DNA of 64,000 nucleotides from Aquilonibacter sp963703325 (GTDB taxonomy: Bacteria; Vulcanimicrobiota; Vulcanimicrobiia; Vulcanimicrobiales; Vulcanimicrobiaceae). The position numbers and the translations under genes are program-made. The notes under the pieces were generated by a model, which saw only the letters and a list, made by a program, of their open reading frames with translations, did no database searches and was not told the DNA's origin. The stretch covers positions 3,112,086-3,176,085 of the forward strand of contig OY969805.1 of assembly GCA_963703325.1 (NCBI GenBank). The letters are read 5' to 3'. Shown piece by piece: positions 52,745 through 61,801 of this stretch. Each line of letters opens with the position of its first letter. Within the stretch, counting starts at the first letter, position 1.

Positions 52745-53137
52745 CTACGGAGACACAAAGATGTGGACGGTGAGGGAGCGTTCGCCGCTTCCCTCGCCGG
52801 CGGAAAACCTGACCCAGCAGCTGCCCGCGTTTTGGGCGCGTATGTTCAACGAGACCGTACCTGAGTCGCCCTTCGATTGGTCCATCCGCGTTACCGCGAG
52901 AATGTCGTTTGGATAGTGATGGTTGTCGACGTGTAGACACGAACCCGACGAAATCCCGGAGATCCCCGGCCAACCGCCGCCGCGAGCGTACACGAAGATT
53001 TGTCCCGTCTGGCCAACCTTGAGGTCGATTTTATCGGGACTGGCGGTGATGGTAATTGCGGCTTGCGCCACGATCGGTGCAACGATCAGCACCATTCCCG
53101 CGGCGAAAGCACTCGTGATCGCAATGAAACGACGCAT
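52745..53137 (-). CDS. Small secreted protein, hypothetical
   Basis: A 130-residue exported protein (signal MRRFIAITSAFAAGMVLIVA, cut near AQAAI). Mature part ITITASPDKIDLKVGQTGQI resembles a Big/Ig-like beta-sandwich start; two cysteines (SGSCLHV, AGSCWVRF) could form a disulphide. ATG 53137 follows GAGGAG. Downstream of the G1 peptidase gene. Confidence 0.6.
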   Translation of the reverse strand: MRRFIAITSAFAAGMVLIVAPIVAQAAITITASPDKIDLKVGQTGQIFVYARGGGWPGISGISSGSCLHVDNHHYPNDILAVTRMDQSKGDSGTVSLNIRAQNAGSCWVRFSAGEGSGERSLTVHIFVSP

Positions 53138-53158
53138 AGTGTCACTCCTCATTTGATG

Positions 53159-54223
53159 TCAACCCGTATAAGCGATAGCCACCGTTCCGTAGTCGAGCGT
53201 CACGGCGACCGAGTCGCCATCACCCTCGCTGAATAAAACGGCGTCGCCGTATATCGGATCGCCGAAATATTCAGCGGGCGGATTCGCCGATTGTCCAAAG
53301 CCCACGCATTGCGTAAACCCAATTGACGTGAGCGCGTCCGCCTCGCCGGAGAAGACCGGCAATGTCGTGCCGGCGAGACCGTTCGTCACCGATTCGTTCT
53401 CGAGGATCCACTCGACTGAAGCGCCGATCGATGCGCCATTGATGGCCCCGGCCGCGCCGAGCCCCGGCGGGCCCGGAAATGTCGACGAAATCACAATGGG
53501 CATATGCCAAGGACCGCCTTCGGGATAGCCGTCAGGCGAGAGGGTCGTCACCGGCGGCCTACCCCAAAAGAGAAATTGCACCGTTCCCCAGAGCGTTCCA
53601 TCGCTCATCGAAACGTAAGCGCAGTAGAGCTGCACGACATCTCCGGGCCCGACCGGGGGTGCATTCATGATCGTGCCGCCGCCAAAGTTCGTCGAGGCGT
53701 ACGGGTCGCTCGTTGGAATCCACCACTGCCATGTGGGGGTGTTGAAGAAGAACGACGGCGGATCGGTCGAGCTTTCCAAATTGAAATTGAGGCACGCCTG
53801 AAATAAGGTACTCTGCGTCGCTCCAATGCCGTCGAGGCCCACCCACGCGGACAGAGCCGCTGTTGGGCTCCCGGGTGCAAGCGATGGCGGTTGACTCAAA
53901 TAGGGGAGCATGAACATGCCGCTCACGCTCTCCCAGTTCGGTGCTCCAGTTGCGGGCGCAAGGACGCCTCCGCACCAATTCGTTGACTCTATCGTCGGAG
54001 GCGGTCCCGGGGGCGGTGGCCCCGGCCGTCGATGGATCATTGGCTCACGAAGGGGCTCGACGACCGGCGATACGATCTGGAACCCGCGCACGCCCGCGTG
54101 CAGCCGCGGCGCGAAGATGCCGTGATCTCGGAGCACCGCGTCACTGGCGGATCGTACATCGAGCTCGGGAGGAAGCGGCGCAATGGTGTATATGCCTTTT
54201 GCATTCGTGGGCACCAGATTCAT
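53159..54223 (-). CDS. G1-type glutamic endopeptidase (eqolisin-like)
   Basis: The sequence matches the eqolisin beta-sandwich: STNWCGGVLAPATGAPNWES, SAWVGLDGIGATQSTLFQAC with the catalytic Gln region, and ASVEWILENESV with the catalytic Glu. About 354 residues. Members are acid endopeptidases, best known from fungi, with bacterial homologues. No signal peptide is visible at ATG 54223; a propeptide (LDVRSASDAVLRDHGIFAPR) precedes the core. Export route unclear. The gene follows the beta-lactamase-like gene after 14 bases. Confidence 0.8.
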   Translation of the reverse strand: MNLVPTNAKGIYTIAPLPPELDVRSASDAVLRDHGIFAPRLHAGVRGFQIVSPVVEPLREPMIHRRPGPPPPGPPPTIESTNWCGGVLAPATGAPNWESVSGMFMLPYLSQPPSLAPGSPTAALSAWVGLDGIGATQSTLFQACLNFNLESSTDPPSFFFNTPTWQWWIPTSDPYASTNFGGGTIMNAPPVGPGDVVQLYCAYVSMSDGTLWGTVQFLFWGRPPVTTLSPDGYPEGGPWHMPIVISSTFPGPPGLGAAGAINGASIGASVEWILENESVTNGLAGTTLPVFSGEADALTSIGFTQCVGFGQSANPPAEYFGDPIYGDAVLFSEGDGDSVAVTLDYGTVAIAYTG

Positions 54224-54237
54224 CGGAGCACCCCGCT

Positions 54238-55407
54238 TCAGATTTTTCCGCGCTTCGTGTTGAACGGGTGACTTCCGGTATCGACGATTCCCGCGATCGA
54301 GCGGAAGATGGCGTTTGCGACGCCGGGTGGTGGCGCTCCATTTTGCACGTCGACCCAAACCAGTACGGTCGCGCCGGTTTTCGTTGAGTAGTATTCGGCG
54401 GTGTTGTAGCCTGGAAGGCCGCCAGTGTAACCATACCACCCATCGCCCGCGCACGCGAGCCCAAGCCCGAAGCCGAGATTGCCGTCAAAGGTCTTGCACT
54501 GCGCGATCGCGCTAAAGCCGGTCGGCTCGCCGGTCTTTGCGGTGACGAAGAGCTTGATCCACTCCCGCATGTCGTTGGCGTCGGAGATCATGTCGCCGGC
54601 GGCACCCATCAACGAGACCGGCGTGGTGTCACCGACATCTTGCCATTGCTTTTTCGCATCGAGCCCGTAGCCGTGCGCCCGCGGTGCCGGCATCGCCTGC
54701 GTGGTGGGAACGCTGGTCTGCGTCAAGTTGAACGGCACGAGCAGCCGCTGCTCGATCTGATGCTTGAGCGTATCGCGCGTGACGGCTTCGATGATGAGCC
54801 CGGCGATGAGGTAGCCGGTGTTGCTGTAGTGATAGCCCTCGCCCGGCGCAAAGTACGGCTTCTCTGCAACGGCCCAGCGAATGACCTGGCGCGGATCGAA
54901 ACGCGTCGATTCCGTCACGTCCATGGCGTTGAGCTCGGGCACGTTATACGCTTCGAACAGCCCGCTGCGCATGTCGAGGATTTGCCGGATGGTGATGTTT
55001 GCGCCGTTTGGAATCGTCACCCCGATGTTGAATTTGCTCAGCGGATCGTCCAGGCGCAGTTTGCCTTCGCGAGCGAGCTGCAGGATGACGCTCGCAACGA
55101 ACGTCTTGGTGTTGCTGCCGATGCGGAAATGATCGGCGGCGGTAAGGGGGCGTTTCTTCGGCAAGTCAGCGTAGCCGAAGCCATGCACGTAGCTGCGGCC
55201 ATTTGCGTCCCACACGCCGACGAGCACGCCGGGCACGGACGTACGGCCGCCGTAGATCGCGCGATTCTTCTCGACTACCGTCACAATCGCGCGCTGCACC
55301 GAAGCATCGGCAATCGACACTGCAGCCGGCGCGGCGACGGCACTACGTGCAAGCGATGTCGTCAGTGCGGCGCAGCACAAGAGCGCCGTCAAATAGCGAG
55401 AGCTCAA
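54238..55407 (-). CDS. Serine beta-lactamase-fold hydrolase (class C/DD-peptidase-like)
   Basis: Start TTG at 55407 overlaps the upstream stop (TTGA) and gives a signal peptide (SSRYLTALLCCAALTTSLAR). SxxK is in RIGSNTKTFVASVI and YxN in HYSNTGYLIAG. C-terminal region GYTGGLPGYNTAEYYSTKTG. Such proteins are esterases, D-aminopeptidases or beta-lactamases; context does not decide. 389 residues. Confidence 0.8.
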   Translation of the reverse strand: MSSRYLTALLCCAALTTSLARSAVAAPAAVSIADASVQRAIVTVVEKNRAIYGGRTSVPGVLVGVWDANGRSYVHGFGYADLPKKRPLTAADHFRIGSNTKTFVASVILQLAREGKLRLDDPLSKFNIGVTIPNGANITIRQILDMRSGLFEAYNVPELNAMDVTESTRFDPRQVIRWAVAEKPYFAPGEGYHYSNTGYLIAGLIIEAVTRDTLKHQIEQRLLVPFNLTQTSVPTTQAMPAPRAHGYGLDAKKQWQDVGDTTPVSLMGAAGDMISDANDMREWIKLFVTAKTGEPTGFSAIAQCKTFDGNLGFGLGLACAGDGWYGYTGGLPGYNTAEYYSTKTGATVLVWVDVQNGAPPPGVANAIFRSIAGIVDTGSHPFNTKRGKI

Positions 55408-56444
55408 TGGAGCATCAGCCTTTCGTAGATAGCGATCCCGCGGTCGACGACGTGCGTGCCGTTGAGATCGACCGTTAATTCCAGCTCGGACTTCCACCGG
55501 TAATAGAATCCCGGTCCGACTGGAAACCACTCGATGAACTTCGGGTCACGCAACGCGAGGTGCACGCGCCCTTGCGCTCCGGTCCAGTCGAAATCAAGCG
55601 CCTTTGGATATGAGCGATCACCGGGCCCCGTCGCGAAGTCACCCTCCCGCAACGTGAGCGGGATGCCTTGGCCGAAGTCGCCGAGCAGGATCGAGCTATC
55701 GCGCGCCACGAGCAAGGCGGAGATCGGCGCACGTCCCAGCGCGCCCGGGCGCCCGAAGACCTGCACGAAGACCAGTCGATACTTCTCGGTGTACGCTCGC
55801 CCCCAGTACCAATGGTCGACGATCTTCGTCATGTCGACATTCATCCAATTGTGGTCGTGATAGCCGGTTCCGCGTACGCGATGCGCCGCGCCGTCGTAGG
55901 TGAGCGTACCTTCGACGCTGCCGTACGGGATGAACGGAAGCCACGCGAACGTGATTCCCGGTTTCAATTCGCCGTCACGCGGTCCGGGGCGCCAGGCCGG
56001 CACTTCGCCACGAAACACGAGATTCGCCGCGGCTTCTTTTCCGGTGAGGTTGATCTCGTAGCGACCGAAACCATCGACCAATGTTCCCGACGCGTGATTC
56101 GGACCGATACGAACGTCGCAGTGATCGCGTGCAGCAGAGAACTGATCGGCGCGGTAGTCGATGACCTCGCGCACCCGACGCTGATCGGGCCGAGCAATGT
56201 TGATGCTTACTCGCGGTTTGAGCGGTCCGGCAAGCTCGGTCGGCGGCCGCGTAAAGAAGTTGAACCCGGCGGTCGAGCCGTCGTCCATGACCGTATCGAA
56301 ATACCAAAACTCCAATGTACCGGGCGCGCCGCCGGTGCGCAAGCCATCTTCCCACGGCTCGACGGGCGGCGTTGGTGCCGCGCCCATTGTCGACGTAGCG
56401 GCAACCAGACTCATCATTCGCATGAAATCACCGCGGCTGAACAT
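55404..56444 (-). CDS. CrtC/AttH-like lipocalin-fold hydratase
   Basis: A 346-residue protein with two lipocalin-like domains. PGTLEFWYFDTVMDDGSTAG matches the hydroxyneurosporene synthase/CrtC region, and VRGTGYHDHNWMNVDM its conserved H-x-H-x-W/N pair. N-terminus MFSRGDFMRMMSLVAATS looks like a Tat signal whose second Arg is Gly. Overlaps the upstream thioesterase by one base and the downstream lactamase by four. Confidence 0.65.
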   Translation of the reverse strand: MFSRGDFMRMMSLVAATSTMGAAPTPPVEPWEDGLRTGGAPGTLEFWYFDTVMDDGSTAGFNFFTRPPTELAGPLKPRVSINIARPDQRRVREVIDYRADQFSAARDHCDVRIGPNHASGTLVDGFGRYEINLTGKEAAANLVFRGEVPAWRPGPRDGELKPGITFAWLPFIPYGSVEGTLTYDGAAHRVRGTGYHDHNWMNVDMTKIVDHWYWGRAYTEKYRLVFVQVFGRPGALGRAPISALLVARDSSILLGDFGQGIPLTLREGDFATGPGDRSYPKALDFDWTGAQGRVHLALRDPKFIEWFPVGPGFYYRWKSELELTVDLNGTHVVDRGIAIYERLMLH

Positions 56445-56905
56445 TATGAATGAAGCTCCTTTGGGTAAGCCCCGAGCAATGCCGTGCGTAGCGACGCGGG
56501 TATCGGGATGCTCTTCTTTGTTTTGCGGCTGACGCAGGCAACGGTAAGCGTCAGTACCGCGTTGGCGACGCCGGTCGTCTCGTTGAAGAGCACGCACACC
56601 CAGCGGATGCTCGAGCCACCCACCTTGTCGATGTGCGTTCGGATACGCAACCATTCGCCCATCAACGACGGCGCAAAATACTCGGCTTCGGCGCGCACGC
56701 GCGGGATCAAGATGTCCAAATCATCGAACACCGTCGCGAAGGGAAAGCCCAGCTGCGCAAACATTTCCATCTCGGCGAATTCCGCGTAGCGCCAGTAGTT
56801 GACGAAATAGATGATACCGGCGTAGTCACAGTCCGCCCACTGCACCTGGGCGCGCGCTTCGAACGTCCGCGCGCCCGGCGGCAGACTATCGCGAAACTGC
56901 GGCAT
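56444..56905 (-). CDS. YbgC/4-hydroxybenzoyl-CoA-type thioesterase
   Basis: A hotdog-fold acyl-CoA thioesterase of 153 residues. VQWADCDYAGIIYFVNYWRY matches the catalytic helix (Asp near the N-terminus of the loop) and SLMGEWLRIRTHIDKVGGSS the central strands. Substrate unknown. First gene of the thioesterase - CrtC-like - lactamase-like - G1 peptidase chain, all overlapping or nearly so. Confidence 0.85.
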   Translation of the reverse strand: MPQFRDSLPPGARTFEARAQVQWADCDYAGIIYFVNYWRYAEFAEMEMFAQLGFPFATVFDDLDILIPRVRAEAEYFAPSLMGEWLRIRTHIDKVGGSSIRWVCVLFNETTGVANAVLTLTVACVSRKTKKSIPIPASLRTALLGAYPKELHS

Positions 56906-56922
56906 TCATGTCCCGGAGAAGC

Positions 56923-57333
56923 TCAACAAATAATGCAACGTATGTATTTCGTTGCCTTCGCGAATCGGTGGATCTGAGCATCCCGCGTAACGAGCGCAGC
57001 ACCATACGCGGCCGCCGTTGCAATGATGATGCGATCTGCCGGATCGTTGCCAACGTCGTCCGGAAGTAGGGCGGAAGCGGCGGCAATGGCAGGTGTGAGC
57101 GCCGCCGTCAATGCGCCGCTTTGCGAAAAAAGCGCAGATATGAAATCCTGAAGGGGGGCTTCGAGCGAGAGCCTCCGCTTTTTCGCGAGTATGCCGATCT
57201 CCCAAGCCGAAACCGGCGATAGAAGTAATTCCTCACTATTCTTTGCCGCTTCAATAATGCTCGCAACAGAAGCGTTGATCTTTCCGTACGAACTCCAGAG
57301 CGCAGCATGCGTATCAAGTAAAATTGGACTCAT
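56923..57333 (-). CDS. PIN-domain toxin (VapC family)
   Basis: A 136-residue PIN ribonuclease. Acidic residues: LLDTHAALW (first Asp), VSAWEIGILAKK (Glu), and NDPADRIIIATAAAYGAALV then VTRDAQIHRF (C-terminal Asp residues). Start ATG 57333 lies in the antitoxin's last 20 bases, the usual TA overlap. Sequence is less GC-rich than its neighbours, suggesting transfer. Confidence 0.85.
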   Translation of the reverse strand: MSPILLDTHAALWSSYGKINASVASIIEAAKNSEELLLSPVSAWEIGILAKKRRLSLEAPLQDFISALFSQSGALTAALTPAIAAASALLPDDVGNDPADRIIIATAAAYGAALVTRDAQIHRFAKATKYIRCIIC

Positions 57334-57616
57334 CTGCTTCCCATATCTCACCCGTCGGGCTTACGACGTCGCCGATCTCTTTAATCATGTGCTTGAGCGA
57401 ACCACAGAACGGCGTCGGGCCGCTGCGTGCGGCTACCAACCGCGCAACGGGTTTACGATGCTTCGTAATAACGATCTCAACGCCCAGGCGTTCCACTTCA
57501 TCCATAAGCTCGAGGCAGCGCGCTTTGAAATCAGCCGCGCCGATCTCGCGCGTCCGCAGGGTAAGAAGCGATACGCCGGCGCGCTTGGTCTTCGGAGGTC
57601 GCTTCTTAGTGGTCAT
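57314..57616 (-). CDS. Phd/YefM-type antitoxin
   Basis: A 100-residue protein. Phd-like core: GAADFKARCLELMDEVERLG then VEIVITKHRKPVARLVAARS. A basic N-terminus (TTKKRPPKTKR) and a tail with GEIWEADESNF that would wrap the toxin. The start overlaps the ribE stop (ATGA). A perfect palindrome covers the start codon (57608-57630). Confidence 0.85.
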   Translation of the reverse strand: MTTKKRPPKTKRAGVSLLTLRTREIGAADFKARCLELMDEVERLGVEIVITKHRKPVARLVAARSGPTPFCGSLKHMIKEIGDVVSPTGEIWEADESNFT

Positions 57617-57630
57617 ATTTTATGACCACT
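57608..57630. promoter_or_regulatory. Autoregulatory operator of the toxin-antitoxin pair
   Basis: Perfect inverted repeat AGTGGTCATA and TATGACCACT separated by TTT. It includes the antitoxin ATG (57614-57616) and the last codons of ribE. On the minus strand TTATAG just upstream of the second arm is a plausible -10, implying a nearly leaderless TA mRNA. Confidence 0.65.
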
Positions 57631-58215
57631 ATAACAGGCATGTACGTACCGGGCAAGCGGATCGACTTCGATGTTGACGCGCGAGCCGGCGGGTCGCGCG
57701 CCCAGCGTCGTGCGCGCGAGCGTTTCGGGAATCAGCGCGATCTCGAACCAGCCATCTCCGACCGCGGCGACCGTGAGGCTCACGCCGTCGATTGCGATGA
57801 ACGCTTTCTCCACGATCATCGGCGCCAGTGCCGCCGGTCGCTCGATGCGCGCGCGTTCGCCCTGGCCTTCAGGCGTTCGCGCAAGCACGGCAGCCGTCGC
57901 GTCGACATGACCGTAAACGAAATGGCCGCCCATGCGGTCGCCGACGCGCAGCGAATATTCGAGATTCACTGCATCGCCCACGCGCAGATTACCGAGTGTA
58001 CTGCGCGCAAGCGTCTCGGGCACCACGTCAAACGCAACGCGATCGCCGTCGATGCGGGTCGCGGTCAGGCAGACGCCGTCGATCGCGATCGAATCTTTCA
58101 CCGCCGGCGCTTCCTCGCGCACCCCGTCGGCGCGTACGACGAGCGTCCCGCCGCCGTTTTGGCCCGATTCGAGACTTACGACGGTTCCGCGATAGCCGAT
58201 GAGTCCACTGAACAT
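57613..58215 (-). CDS. ribE: Riboflavin synthase alpha chain
   Basis: Dismutates lumazine to riboflavin. Two lumazine-binding repeats: MFSGLIGYRGTVVSLESG with VKDSIAIDGVCLTATRIDGD, DVVPETLARSTLGNL and GGHFVYGHVDATAAVL; then EKAFIAIDGVSLTVAAVGDG and IPETLARTTLGARPAG. 200 residues, start ATG 58215 inside comF. The last codons overlap the antitoxin. Confidence 0.93.
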   Translation of the reverse strand: MFSGLIGYRGTVVSLESGQNGGGTLVVRADGVREEAPAVKDSIAIDGVCLTATRIDGDRVAFDVVPETLARSTLGNLRVGDAVNLEYSLRVGDRMGGHFVYGHVDATAAVLARTPEGQGERARIERPAALAPMIVEKAFIAIDGVSLTVAAVGDGWFEIALIPETLARTTLGARPAGSRVNIEVDPLARYVHACYSGHKI

Positions 58216-58814
58216 GGGGAATCGTCGTTCGCGACGGCGATCACCAATGCTTGCGAGACGATCGCGCCGGCCGCGCGCAGCGCTGCCGCGCAATCCTCCA
58301 GCGTCGTTCCGGTGGTGCAGACATCATCGACCAGCGTCACACTGCGACCCCGCACGAGGCCGGCATCGCACCAAAAGCGATCGCGCGCCGCAAGGCGCTG
58401 GGTACGCGAGCGCCCGCGCTGCGCGTCGCCGCGAATCGGCTCGAGCGCGCAGATGACCGTCGCGCCGGCACGGCGCGCGGCGACGCGCGCCAAATATTCG
58501 ACCCCGTCGATGCCGCGCACGCGCCGCCGCGCTGCGGTGGTGCGTACCGGAACCAGCAACATCGGTGGCGAGACCATCATCGCCAACCGTTCGCCGAGAC
58601 TCGCAGCGACGTCGCGGCGGCCGTCCTTGAGCGCAAGCACGGCCCGGCGCAGTGCGCCGCGGTATTCGCCCAATCCATAAACACGTAACGATGGCAGCGC
58701 ACGCACGAGCGGTGGCACGTCGAGCGGCAGGCAACGCTCGCACACGCCTTCATCGATGGCGCCGCAACCGGCACACTGCGGCGGGAAAAACACGTCGAGA
58801 AGCGCGTGGAACAT
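58176..58814 (-). CDS. comF: ComF-family phosphoribosyltransferase-like protein
   Basis: A 212-residue ComF/GntX protein: N-terminal zinc finger FFPPQCAGCGAIDEGVCERC, middle GLGEYRGALRRAVLALKDGR, and the PRTase loop VTLVDDVCTTGTTLEDCAAA. Homologues act in DNA uptake. It overlaps the ribE start. Confidence 0.88.
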   Translation of the reverse strand: MFHALLDVFFPPQCAGCGAIDEGVCERCLPLDVPPLVRALPSLRVYGLGEYRGALRRAVLALKDGRRDVAASLGERLAMMVSPPMLLVPVRTTAARRRVRGIDGVEYLARVAARRAGATVICALEPIRGDAQRGRSRTQRLAARDRFWCDAGLVRGRSVTLVDDVCTTGTTLEDCAAALRAAGAIVSQALVIAVANDDSPCSVDSSAIAEPS

Positions 58815-58848
58815 CCACGCCTTCCATCCCACCGAAGGGCAGGAGTGT

Positions 58849-59565
58849 CTACCGCTGTTTGAGCTCTTCCGCGAGAATCGGTATCCCGAGGTTACACGCC
58901 TCAATCCCCTCGACGACACAAATCTTGAGCACTTCCATGATCTCTTCCATCGTCGCTCCAAGCTTGAGCGCATTAGCGATGTGACGGCGCGTACCGGGGG
59001 CATACATATGCGTGATCGACGCGTCAAATGCGATGCTGAGCAGCTCTGCCAACTTTGGAGTAAACACGGTGCCGGCATAGACGGGCACACCGCTCGCAAT
59101 GAACTCTTCCGTCCATTTCGGGTCGATCTGGTAGAACGGATCCCACGCAGCGTTCCATTGCCCGGCAGCGCGCATCGCGTCGCACGTCGGCGTGCTGGCG
59201 GTTTTCGCTTTCGGTGCCACGCCGGCAGATTTGGCTTCTTCGATGAGGATCGGTGCGCCCAGACTACACGTATGAATCGCCAAAAGCGACGCCATCTTGA
59301 GCACCATTGAGATCTCTTCGCGGCTCGCGCCCGCGTCCAGCGCGCCTCGGATGCGCCGACGCGTCCCCTCGGCGTTGAGATTTGTGCAGGCCGCGTTTAC
59401 CGCGAGCCCAACCAGTTCGACCTCTTTGCGCGGAAGAATGCCGTTGGTCCAAGGGTCCGTACTCATCGCGAGACACGTCTCTGTCCACTGCGGATCCCAG
59501 TGTCGCAGCGTATCCAGCGCCGAAGACTCCCAGGGCCCGGATGCGCTCTGCTCTACGGTCGCCAT
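58849..59565 (-). CDS. Double carboxymuconolactone decarboxylase-domain protein
   Basis: Two CMD (AhpD-like) repeats of about 100 residues: LVGLAVNAACTNLNAEGTRR with EEISMVLKMASLLAIHTCSL, then LLSIAFDASITHMYAPGTRR with EEIMEVLKICVVEGIEACNL. AhpD CxxC pairs are not present, so peroxidase-type redox is unlikely. Starts on the last base of the BKACE stop (TAATG). Confidence 0.8.
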   Translation of the reverse strand: MATVEQSASGPWESSALDTLRHWDPQWTETCLAMSTDPWTNGILPRKEVELVGLAVNAACTNLNAEGTRRRIRGALDAGASREEISMVLKMASLLAIHTCSLGAPILIEEAKSAGVAPKAKTASTPTCDAMRAAGQWNAAWDPFYQIDPKWTEEFIASGVPVYAGTVFTPKLAELLSIAFDASITHMYAPGTRRHIANALKLGATMEEIMEVLKICVVEGIEACNLGIPILAEELKQR

Positions 59566-60689
59566 TATGCGAGCGGATGTCCGTCGGAACCGGCGTGAAC
59601 GCGCTCTTTGAGCTTTCCGTCGGTCTCGAGCACCAAGAAACCGACCTGTCCTGCTTCGCGGTTCGGCGGCAGGCCGAGATTGAAGAGCGTTTCTTCGGTG
59701 GTCTTGTAGGTGACGCCGATCTTTTGCATCTGACGCGCCTGTTCGGGCGTAGCGATGGGACGACCGATCTCGTTGGCCATGCTGACTTGCTTCTCAATCA
59801 TCTGGACGGTGGTCATCCTTTCGCCCTTTTTCACGTTGAAGAGGTTGTCCTCAAGGCCGGCGCGGGTGTGCTGTCCTAAAGCGATCATCATCATCGAAAT
59901 CGCAAAGGTCAAGCGGAACGTGGTCTGATACGTCCAGCACGATCCTTGCGGCGTGCGGCGCACCAGCTCCATCAGATCGAAGGGATTCGCGCCGCAAATG
60001 CCGCCGCCACCCGTGCTAAAGAACCCACTCATCGGCCCCTTGTAATAGCCCCGTCGAATAAGGCGCTCGACGAGTTCAAGGCCGGAAATTTGACCAAGTG
60101 CAAAGTACGGCTGGATCCCGTTGTCCACGCAAACCTTAATCTCTTGCAAGTAGAAGTCGGGCGTCGCGTCGCCGACGAGGTTCACCATTGCGTGCAAACC
60201 TTCGGGTGTATCGAGGTGCGACCCGCCGAAGGAATCGTCGAGCGGGTGCAACGCGGTAAGATCGTATAGCGACGTTCCAACGCTGACGGTGATTTGATCG
60301 GGCTTCGGCGTAATCAGTGCCATACGATGCCGCTGATCGACATCGGCAAAGGTGCTGGTCGACTTACCCGCTTCGGGCGTAAATGAAATCGATCCGCCGA
60401 GCTGCAGAATCATGTCCGGCACAGCCTTACGCAAAAGGCCGATCAAGTACCCGTATTCGTCGAAGTTTCGGGAGATGTGACCGGTCTTGGGGTCGCGCAC
60501 GTGGATGTGCAGGATTCGTGCGCCGGCATTGAAGCTGTCGACTCCGGCTTGTACCTGTTCATCCCACGATACCGGGATATATCCGGGCGGTGCGTCCTGC
60601 GGCATCCAGGGTGCCGCGTATGGGGCCGCGGTGATGATCAGCGGCGGCATGTTTTCCGGTAGCAATGAATCGTCGGTAAAATACGCCAT
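59565..60689 (-). CDS. BKACE-family (DUF849) beta-keto acid cleavage enzyme
   Basis: A TIM-barrel of 374 residues; zinc-dependent acetyl-CoA-using cleavage of beta-keto acids. ILHIHVRDPKTGHIS has the His ligands; DMILQLGGSISFTPEAGK and FFSTGGGGICGANPFD are characteristic. Pairing with the CMD protein suggests a small catabolic unit. Preferred substrate unknown. Confidence 0.85.
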   Translation of the reverse strand: MAYFTDDSLLPENMPPLIITAAPYAAPWMPQDAPPGYIPVSWDEQVQAGVDSFNAGARILHIHVRDPKTGHISRNFDEYGYLIGLLRKAVPDMILQLGGSISFTPEAGKSTSTFADVDQRHRMALITPKPDQITVSVGTSLYDLTALHPLDDSFGGSHLDTPEGLHAMVNLVGDATPDFYLQEIKVCVDNGIQPYFALGQISGLELVERLIRRGYYKGPMSGFFSTGGGGICGANPFDLMELVRRTPQGSCWTYQTTFRLTFAISMMMIALGQHTRAGLEDNLFNVKKGERMTTVQMIEKQVSMANEIGRPIATPEQARQMQKIGVTYKTTEETLFNLGLPPNREAGQVGFLVLETDGKLKERVHAGSDGHPLA

Positions 60690-60778
60690 GATGATCCCCT
60701 TTACGCGGCCCGCGTCAGGACTATGCTAGCCGAAATCAGGAGGCTCCGGTATCCGAGATTCGCAAGGCGTCCCTAGGA

Positions 60779-61801
60779 CTAAATTGCGGCAACCGCGACG
60801 ATGCCGTCGTTGATCTCGCTGCCCGCATCGATCTGCGTATCTTTGCCCACGATCGTGTCGTGAAGCCGGGCTCCGGCGCCGATCGTGCTTGCTTCCCACA
60901 CGATGCTGGCTTCCAGGTTCGCCCCGTCTTCGACTGTCGTGTCGTCGCCGATCACCGACGGCCCGATGATGCGTACCCGCTCGCCAATACAAGCGTTCGC
61001 CCCGATCCACACGTTACGATCGATCGAAGCACTGCGCGCAATGCGTGCCGTCGGATCTGCACCGTTGGGACGCGTATCGGGAATCGTGAAGTCGCCGTTG
61101 ACGACGTCGGCGCTGGCCCGCCGGTATTCGCCTGGCGTGCCGATATCACACCAATACGCGTCGCGCGCATCGAAGCCGTAGAACGGCAAGCCGTCGGCGA
61201 GCAATTCGGGAAAAACTTGCTTGCCGAAATCGTAGAACGTGTCCACCGGAATGCGCTCGAAGATCTGCGGCGAGAAGACGTAGATCCCGGTGTTGACCAG
61301 TTTGCTGCGTTCGGTTCCCGGCTCAGGCTTCTCTTGGAAACCGGTGATGCGCCCGTTGGGATCGACCACGACCACGCCGTATTGATCGACCTGCTCGCGC
61401 TCGACCAGTCCGATCGTCGCGATTGCCTGCTTCGTCTCGTGCATCGCGACGAGGCCATCGAGCGGGAGATTGGTAAGATCGTCGCAACCGACGACGACGA
61501 ACGTCTCGTTGCCGAAGAATTGCGCCATCGGCTTGAGCGCGCCGGCGCTCCCCATCAGCTCGGTTTCGTGCAAATACTCGAGCCGAACGCCAAAGGCCGA
61601 ACCGTCACCCAGCGTACTCGTGATCGCGTCGGCGAGATAGTGCACGTTGATCGCGATCTCGTCGTAACCGAACGACTTGAGATATCTGATCAGATGGATC
61701 GCGTTCGGCACGCCGGCAACCGGGACCAGGGGTTTGGGAACCGTCTTGGTCAGCGGATAGAGTCGCGTCGAGAGTCCGCCGGCCAAGAGCATCGCCTTCA
61801 T
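60779..61801 (-). CDS. Sugar-1-phosphate nucleotidyltransferase
   Basis: MKAMLLAGGLSTRLYPLTKT is the NTP-binding signature (G-x-G/L-x-R). FVVVGCDDLTNLPLDGL and GITGFQEKPEP-type loop follow. The C-terminal 90 residues are a left-handed beta-helix of hexapeptides (ARIARSASIDRNVWIGANAC). Mannose-1-P guanylyl- or glucose-1-P-type activity; for cell envelope sugars. Confidence 0.85.
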   Translation of the reverse strand: MKAMLLAGGLSTRLYPLTKTVPKPLVPVAGVPNAIHLIRYLKSFGYDEIAINVHYLADAITSTLGDGSAFGVRLEYLHETELMGSAGALKPMAQFFGNETFVVVGCDDLTNLPLDGLVAMHETKQAIATIGLVEREQVDQYGVVVVDPNGRITGFQEKPEPGTERSKLVNTGIYVFSPQIFERIPVDTFYDFGKQVFPELLADGLPFYGFDARDAYWCDIGTPGEYRRASADVVNGDFTIPDTRPNGADPTARIARSASIDRNVWIGANACIGERVRIIGPSVIGDDTTVEDGANLEASIVWEASTIGAGARLHDTIVGKDTQIDAGSEINDGIVAVAAI

